A DNA stretch of 64,000 bases, taken from assembly GCF_963676685.1 (NCBI RefSeq), contig NC_092354.1, positions 71,784,178 to 71,848,177 on the forward strand, in the 5' to 3' direction. Every line of letters begins with the position of its first letter. Position 1 is the first letter of the stretch. Below, in pieces: positions 59,301 through 64,000 of this stretch. The position numbers were made by a program, and so were the translations under genes. The DNA comes from Mytilus edulis. Lineage: Eukaryota > Mollusca > Bivalvia > Mytilida > Mytilidae. The notes below the pieces were generated by a model, which was not told the DNA's origin, did not search any database, and was given only the letters and a program-made list of their open reading frames with translations.

Positions 59301-62300
59301 AGATAACATCAAGAAATATGAAGTGAAAAAGGCCATCAAATCACTAAAAAATGGAAAATCTGCAGGCATAAGTGAAATACCACCTGAAGTTTTCAAATCT
59401 GGAGGCAATGACATAATCGAATACATGTACAAACTCCTGAATAAGATCTGGCAGGAAGAAAAGATACAAACAGAATGGTTAAAGGGTTTGTTAGTGAAGC
59501 TGCCAAAGAAAGGTGATTTAGGGCTATGTGAGAATTGGAGAGGCACAACACTTCTATCAGTAGCTAGTAAAATACTGTGCAGAATTATACTCAGCCGAAT
59601 TAAAGATGCAATTGATCAGGTACTGAGAGACGAACAAGCAGGTTTCAGATCAAACAGAAGCTGCACTGACCAAATATCAACGCTACGTACCATCATTGAA
59701 CAATCGGTAGAATGGCAATCATCCCTCTACATCAACTTTGTCGATTTTGAAAGGGCATTCGATATTGTCAACAGAGAAGGGCTGTGGCAACTGCTAAGGC
59801 ATTATGGCATACCAACAAAAATTGTGAACATGATCAAGGCGTTGTATGAGGATTACACAGTACAGGTGATACATGAATCATCATTCACCAATCCTTTCCA
59901 TGTAAATAGTGGTGTGAAACAAGGCTGCCTACTCTCCCTTACACTATTCTTGATAGCTATAGACTGGGTAACAAAGCAAGCACTAGACACTACACCAAGA
60001 GGTATACAGTGGAACTTCGCACAAAGGCTAGAAGACCTAGATTTTGCAGATGATCTGGCTCTGTTATCTTACCGTTTGAAAGACATGAGAGACAAAACCA
60101 CCGAACTCCATGAAACAGGAAAGAAACTAGGGCTAAAAATCAACATCAAGAAGACAAAAATTATGAAAGTAAAGACCAGAAAAGGAGGAACAGTGTCAAT
60201 TGAAGGTGAAAATATTAAAGAAGTAGATCAGTTTACTTATTTAGGAAGCATCATGGATAGAACTGGTGGGACAGATGCAGACATCAGGACAAGAATAAGT
60301 AAAGCTCGACAAGCTTTTGCTATGCTGAAGCCAGTTTGGAAATTAACAGCATTTACAGAAAACACCAAAATTCGAATTTTTAACACAAATGTTAAATCAG
60401 TCCTTTTTTATAGTGCAGATACCTGGAGACTAACAGCAGGGGTACAACATAAAATCCAGGTTTTTATCAACAAATGCCTGCGCCAAATTTGTAAATTTTG
60501 GTGGCCAGAAACCATTAGTCACAAATGCCTATGGGAAAGAACCAACCAGGAACCAGCAACTAAACAGCTAAAGATGAGAACTTGGCAATAGATTGGGCAT
60601 ACTTTGAGGAAACCTGTAGGTACCATCACTAGACAGGCATTAGAATGGAATCCCCAAGGACATCGGAGACCGGGAAGACCATTTCACAGCTGGAGAAGAT
60701 CAAGGCACAAAGAGCTGGATGAAATTGGATATACCTGGACCGAAGCAAAAAGGATAGCCCAAAATAGAGTAAGACAGAAAGCGACTGTAGCAGCCCTATG
60801 TTCCACAAGGAACGAAGAGGATTAAGTAAGTAAGTGAGTATGTCTTTCAAGGTTAAACATGTAACATGTTAATATCAATATCAGAATTTGCTGCATATTA
60901 GGGCGACATCAAAACCTTGTACAATGTAACCAAAACCCTTAGTAGACATAAAACAGCTAAGACTAAACCAGTAAAGGATATAGATGGAAAAGTCCTAACC
61001 AATCTTAATGAACAGATGGAAAGATGGAATGAATACTTTGTCAATGTCCCGAATAGACCAGAACCAGACCAGCCAATAATAGTAGAGCCAGCTGGGGTAG
61101 ATTTGAAAATTAGAATAGATAACATAAAGAAATATAAAATGAAAAAGGCCATCAAATCACTCAAAAATGAAAAAAAACTGCAGGCATAGATGAAATACCA
61201 CCTGAAGTTTTCAAATCTGGAGGCAATGACATAATAGAATAAATGTACAAACTTCTGAATAAGATCTTGCAGGAAGAAAAGATACCAACAGAATGGTTAA
61301 AGGGTTTGTAGTGAAGCTGCCAAAGAAAGGTGATTTAGGGCTATGTGAGAATTGGAGAGGCATAACACTTCTATCAGTAGCTAGTAAAATACTGTATAGA
61401 ATTATTTTCAGCCGAATTAAAGATGCAATTGATCAGGTACTGAGAGACGAACAAGAAGGTTTCAGATCAAACAGAAGCTGCACTGACCAAATATCAACAC
61501 TACGTACCATCATTGAACAATCGGTAGAATGGCAATCATCCCTCTACATCAACTTTGTCGATTTTGAAAGGGCATTCGATAGTGTCAACAGAGAAGGGCT
61601 GTGGCAACTGCTAAGGCATTATGGCATACCAACAAAAATTGTTAACATGATCAATGCGTTGTATGAGAATTTCACAGTACGGGTGATACATAAATCATCA
61701 TTCACCAATCCTTTCCATGTAAATACTGGTGTGAAACAAGGCTGCGTACTCTCCCCTACACTATTCTTGATAGCTTATAGACTGGGTAACAAAGCAAGCA
61801 CTAGACACTACACCAAGAGGTACACAGGTGAACTTCGCACAAAGGCTAGAAGACCTAGATTTTGCAGATGATCTGGTTCTGTTATCTCACCGTTTGAAAG
61901 ACATGAGAGACAAAACCAACGAACTCCATAAAACAGGAAAAAAACTAGGGCTAAAAATCAACATCAAGAAGACAAAAATTATGAAAGTAAAGACCAGAAA
62001 AGGAGGAACAGTGTCAATTGAAGGAGAAGATATTGAAGAAGAAGATCAGTTTACTTATTTAAGAAGCATCATGGATAGAACTGGTGGGACAGATGCAGAC
62101 ATCAGGACAAGAATAAGTAAAGCTCGACAAGCTTTTGCTATGCTGAAGCCAGTTTGGAAATTAACAGCATTTACAGAAAACACCAAAATTCGAATTTGTA
62201 ACACAAATGTTAAATCAGTCCTTTTTTATAGTGCAGATACCTGGAGACTAACAGCAGGGGTACAACATAAAATCCAGGTTTTTATCAACAAATGCCTGCG

Positions 62301-63380
62301 CCAAATTTGTAAATTTTGGTGGCCAGAAACCATTAGTAACAAATGCTTATGGGAAAGAACCAACCAGGAACCAGCAACTAAACAGCTAAAGAGGAGAACT
62401 TGGCAATGGATTGGGCACACTTTGAGGAAACCTGTAGGTACCATCACTAGACAGGCATTATAATGTAATCCCCAAGGACATCAGAGACCGGGAAGACAAT
62501 TTCACAGCTGGAGAAGATCAAGGCACAAGGAGCTAGAGGAAATTGGATATACCTGGACAGAAGCAAAAAGGATAGCCCAAAATAGAGTAAGATGGAAAGC
62601 GACTGTAGCAGCCCTATGTTCCACAAGGAACGAAGAGGATTAAGTCAAGTAAGTCATGTTAATATCATACTTATGTCTTTCAAGGTTAAACATGTAACAT
62701 GTTAATATCATACTTATGTCTTTCAAGGTTATACAAAGACGAAAGGAAGGGAATACAAATTTTTATCGAGGATGGCAAGACTATAAAATTGGTTTTGGTG
62801 ACCAAACAGAAGAATTCTGGTTAGGTATATAATTGATACCGCTAATGCTAACATTAACAAATAAGCGGTACTGGTTTTTTTATAATTTAGATTGGAAGTT
62901 AAAAGTCATTCAATACTAAGTCAAAACAGTTTGCATGAAGCATTTTCATTATTTACAGACTAACTTACAGTTACTTGAATGGAGAGTTGTCTCATTGGCA
63001 CTCATACCACATCTTCCTATATCTATATAATAGTAAATAGTTATCAAAGGTACCAGGATTATAATTTAGTACGCCAGACGCGCGTTTCGTCTACATAAGA
63101 CTCATCAGTGACGCTCATATCAAAATATTTATAAAGCCAAATTTAGTGAATCATAAAATGATTAAAACATTATTCTTTTTTATAGCTTGTGATATATTGT
63201 TCAAATGTTTTCTAGGTAACGAGAAGATTCACAAACTAACGACAGGAGAACGATATCAGCTACGAATTGAACTACAGGACTGGAATAATGACACAAAATA
63301 TGCTTTATATAATACTTTTAATTTGGGAAACGAAGCTTCAGGTTATAAACTGACAATCGGAGGTTACAGTGGTACTGCAG
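50319..63380 (+). CDS. Fibrinogen-related protein (FREP-like), 5' part; continues past the window
   Basis: Exons: 50319-50676, 53337-53405, 54656-54810, 62728-62824, 63216-63380, with junction phases 1, 1, 0, 1 and 1. The first 281 residues are visible. The ATG at 50319 starts a signal peptide ([14 protein letters not shown]). Residues ~40-142 are charged and heptad-like ([36 protein letters not shown]), a likely coiled coil for oligomerisation, with NLT glycosylation sequons. Exon 3 opens the fibrinogen C-terminal domain ([22 protein letters not shown]); exon 4 continues [19 protein letters not shown] to EEFWLG; exon 5 has [20 protein letters not shown]. The C-terminal Ca2+ and ligand-binding part (expected exon after 63380) is outside. 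FREPs are secreted lectin-like recognition proteins. Intron 2 starts with GC instead of GT. Intron 3 (~7.9 kb) holds two LINEs. Confidence 0.92.
51624..52253. mobile_element. Fold-back element in FREP intron 1
   Basis: The outer ends TTAAGGTTCATCATAAC (51624-51640) and GTTATGATGAACCTTAA (52237-52253) are exact inverted repeats. Homology continues inward about 190 bp on each side, with indels (GACTTACCTGTGCTG against GCAGGTAAGTCTG; GATGGGCATTTTTTTTCC against AAAAAAAATGCCCATC). The centre (~230 bp) is non-coding. Note the inverted arms include GGTAAGT-like strings that resemble splice donors. Confidence 0.8.
53406..53411 (+). other. GC splice donor of FREP intron 2
   Basis: Exon 2 ends AAATG and the intron starts GCAAGT. 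Only this site keeps phase 1 into the fibrinogen-domain exon at 54656; the nearby GT at 53410 would shift the frame. GC-AG introns with an otherwise strong donor (GCAAGT) are a known minor class. Confidence 0.75.
53490..54225 (+). repeat. Composite of common mussel repeats in FREP intron 2
   Basis: Landmarks: CTTTTTGGCACAAC-like start, GGGCGTCACTAGTACATTT, AGAGGGAGGTTTGGCATGCC, CCTGTACCAAGTCAGAAATA TGG, and GCGTTTCCCTCAGCTTTAGT with GAACAGCGGTATACTAC. I recognise these as a long dispersed mussel repeat. The T-rich plus-strand ORFs here are by-products. Confidence 0.6.
54300..54425 (-). repeat. Inverted partner of the preceding repeat end
   Basis: CAACAGTAGTATACTGTTGT TCG, AATCCGGGTGTTACAAACTA and AGGGAAACACATCAAAT are the reverse complement of 54125-54225, so the two ends stand head to head around ~75 bp. 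Confidence 0.7.
54838..55063. mobile_element. MITE immediately inside FREP intron 3
   Basis: TAATACCTTTAAGCGGGTTA TTTTCG at the left pairs with CGCCAAAATAACCCGC and GGTATTA at the right. The 226-bp element starts 27 bp after the exon 3 donor. I recognise the CGCCAAAATAA / TTATTTTCGCG pattern as a MITE common in bivalves. Confidence 0.8.
55064..57168. other. Intron sequence without recognised features
   Basis: AT-rich sequence of FREP intron 3; no repeat family or exon recognised. Confidence 0.4.
57169..57263 (+). repeat. 43-bp minisatellite, two and a fraction copies (left block)
   Basis: The unit runs CATACTTATGTCTTTCAAGG, then TTAAACATGTAACATGTTAA and TAT. Copies are 57169-57211 and 57212-57254, then CATACTTAT to 57263 where LINE 1 begins. 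More copies are at 60840-60877, 62666-62708 and 62709-62731. The last overlaps the splice acceptor of FREP exon 4. Confidence 0.92.
57264..60838 (+). mobile_element. LINE copy 1, nearly full length, in FREP intron 3
   Basis: This ~3.6-kb non-LTR retrotransposon has a 5' UTR (57264-57843, with GGGGGTTTGGCGTCAGGCTA), one long reading frame and a (TAAG)n-like tail after GAAGAGGATTAAG. It is on the host gene's strand. It interrupts a 43-bp repeat unit; only TAT is shared at the two edges as a possible target duplication. Confidence 0.93.
57844..60825 (+). pseudogene. LINE copy 1 endonuclease-reverse transcriptase, two nonsense codons
   Basis: A single frame of about 993 codons is open from 57844 to 60825 except for TAA at 58192-58194 and TAG at 60589-60591. 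The second corresponds to a TGG (Trp) codon in copy 2, so it is a G-to-A change. Domains: an APE-type endonuclease at the N-terminus ([42 protein letters not shown]), then reverse transcriptase ([57 protein letters not shown]) and a C-terminal region ([12 protein letters not shown]). The type is often annotated as craniofacial development protein 2-like in invertebrates. The clade was not determined. Because all other codons are intact, the copy is young. Confidence 0.93.
60882..62651 (+). pseudogene. LINE copy 2, 5'-truncated and multiply frameshifted
   Basis: Begins inside the body of the element (CAGAATTTGCTGCATA, equal to 59066 in copy 1), so it lacks the endonuclease. It has a 13-bp target duplication CATGTTAATATCA (60865-60877 and 62655-62667). 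Breaks relative to copy 1 include an A-run insertion near 61173, GAATAA for GAATAC near 61240, a deleted T near 61308, an inserted T near 61775 and ATTATAATG near 62460. Motif B is intact ([13 protein letters not shown]), unlike copy 1 (GCLLSLTLF). Same orientation as copy 1. Confidence 0.93.
62666..62731 (+). repeat. 43-bp minisatellite, right block, containing the exon 4 acceptor
   Basis: A complete unit (62666-62708) is followed by a partial unit (62709-62731) whose CTTATGTCTTTCAAG is the splice acceptor (AG 62726-62727) of FREP exon 4, and whose next four bases GTTA are the first bases of the exon. Every other copy therefore holds an identical acceptor-like string; spliced in phase 0, those would read GTT AAA CAT GTA ACA TGT TAA, a stop. 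Confidence 0.9.
62965..63115. repeat. Two mussel repeat fragments in FREP intron 4
   Basis: TGAATGGAGAGTTGTCTCAT TGGCACTCATACC is the tail of the SINE-like unit (plus). It is followed by GGTACCAGGATTATAATTTA, CGCCAGACGCGCGTTTCGTC and CATCAGTGACGCTCATATC, a very common mussel repeat. Confidence 0.7.
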
Positions 63381-64000
63381 GTATGTAGGGAATTCATGGC
63401 AAAATTATTAAATGTAATTGTACTTATTATCAAATTTGATGCGACTATCATATAAGTCAGAGGTTTAGCTAGCTATAAAACCAGGTTTAATCCACCATTT
63501 TCTTCATTAAAAAATGCCTGTACCAAGTCAGGAATATGACAGTTGTTATCCATTTAATTAGGGATTTTCCTTTATGAATTTTCAATTGAACAGGAAGACG
63601 GGATTAAGTATTAGTGTGATTTTACTTTTTCCAATATTGCAACTTGACATTTACTTAAACGCATCATTATATTAAATAGCATTTATTTCCGTGCTATTTT
63701 TGTTTTAGAATCTCTAATACTAAATAAGACCACCTGTTTTAGCGTGTCGCCTTTCCAACCAAAAGATTGAATTACATGATTATTTGCCCTGATGCTATTG
63801 TGTACAGTATAATTTGTTATATGTACTTGTATTATCACGAATGAAATTGTTCGACTGTCCTGATTTAATGAGTCGTTTTTCAAGCTTCACCAGTAGTCTG
63901 TTTTATTAAGCTTTTCTGTTTGTCACGAATCTGTGTGTTAACTTTTACATACGGGGTAAATATCTCCCAATTGATACTTTATTCCCGTGCTTGTATTTTC
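63381..64000. other. Start of FREP intron 5
   Basis: Begins GTATGTAGGG after exon 5. Contains a fragment of the CCTGTACCAAGTCAGGAATA TG repeat at about 63465-63560. No further fibrinogen exon is visible before the right edge. Confidence 0.6.

Noticed and set aside
58734-59546. 270-codon minus-strand ORF
   Set aside because: Antisense shadow of the LINE copy 1 frame.
1-64000. tRNA or rRNA genes
   Set aside because: No cloverleaf-like box A/box B pair or rRNA signature was noticed, though a program scan would be needed to exclude degenerate tRNAs.

Overview
The window is AT-rich, intron-rich animal DNA and looks like a marine mussel (Mytilus-type bivalve). This rests on several dispersed repeats I recognise as bivalve or mussel families: a SINE-like unit at 22.3, 23.9, 33.6, 35.1 and 46.0 kb; the segment ending in the direct and inverted GCGTTTCCCTCAG block at 53.5-54.4 kb; the CATCAGTGACGCTCATATC unit at 63.0 kb; and the CCAAAATAACCCGC hairpin MITE at 54.8-55.1 kb. 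The gene content, small secreted LDLa proteins and a fibrinogen-related protein, fits the same picture. The species assignment is inference.

Layout. 1-15.7 kb has no recognisable host gene. It holds MITEs, one 1.7-kb fold-back element with a 9-bp target duplication (4574-6262), two inverted arrays of a ~130-bp satellite (7.9-8.45 kb and 13.2-14.0 kb), a minisatellite built on the palindrome TTCCCATGGGAA (12.6-13.0 kb) and a block with repeated X-box-like motifs (14.5-15.05 kb). 15.7-18.1 kb is a damaged LINE reverse transcriptase. 18.1-25.9 kb is repeats plus one terminal exon of a VMO1-like secreted protein (22932-23165, minus).

25.9-48.7 kb is the core of the window. A pair of small genes encoding secreted proteins made only of LDL-receptor class A modules is present twice. 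Gene A (plus strand, 4 modules in copy 1, 5 in copy 2) converges on gene B (minus strand, 3 modules, unusually cysteine-rich). All exons join in phase 1. Copy 1 is A1 26015-31054 and B1 34842-37804; copy 2 is A2 39101-44400 and B2 45718-48260. The copies are nearly identical from exon 2 of A through exon 1 of B, but exon 1 of A is much more diverged. They also differ by an extra exon, a 5:1 minisatellite, a deleted MITE and a 2.5-kb indel.

50.3 kb to beyond the right edge is a plus-strand fibrinogen-related protein (FREP-like) gene: signal peptide, coiled coil, then a fibrinogen C-terminal domain split over several exons. The last exon or exons lie outside the window. Its ~7.9-kb third intron carries two same-strand copies of one LINE, both inserted in a 43-bp tandem repeat whose last copy forms the splice acceptor of exon 4.

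FREPs and LDLa-only secreted proteins are often found in molluscan humoral immunity or shell/mucus secretomes; their joint role here is inference. All gene models were read by eye from splice signals, phase and domain continuity.
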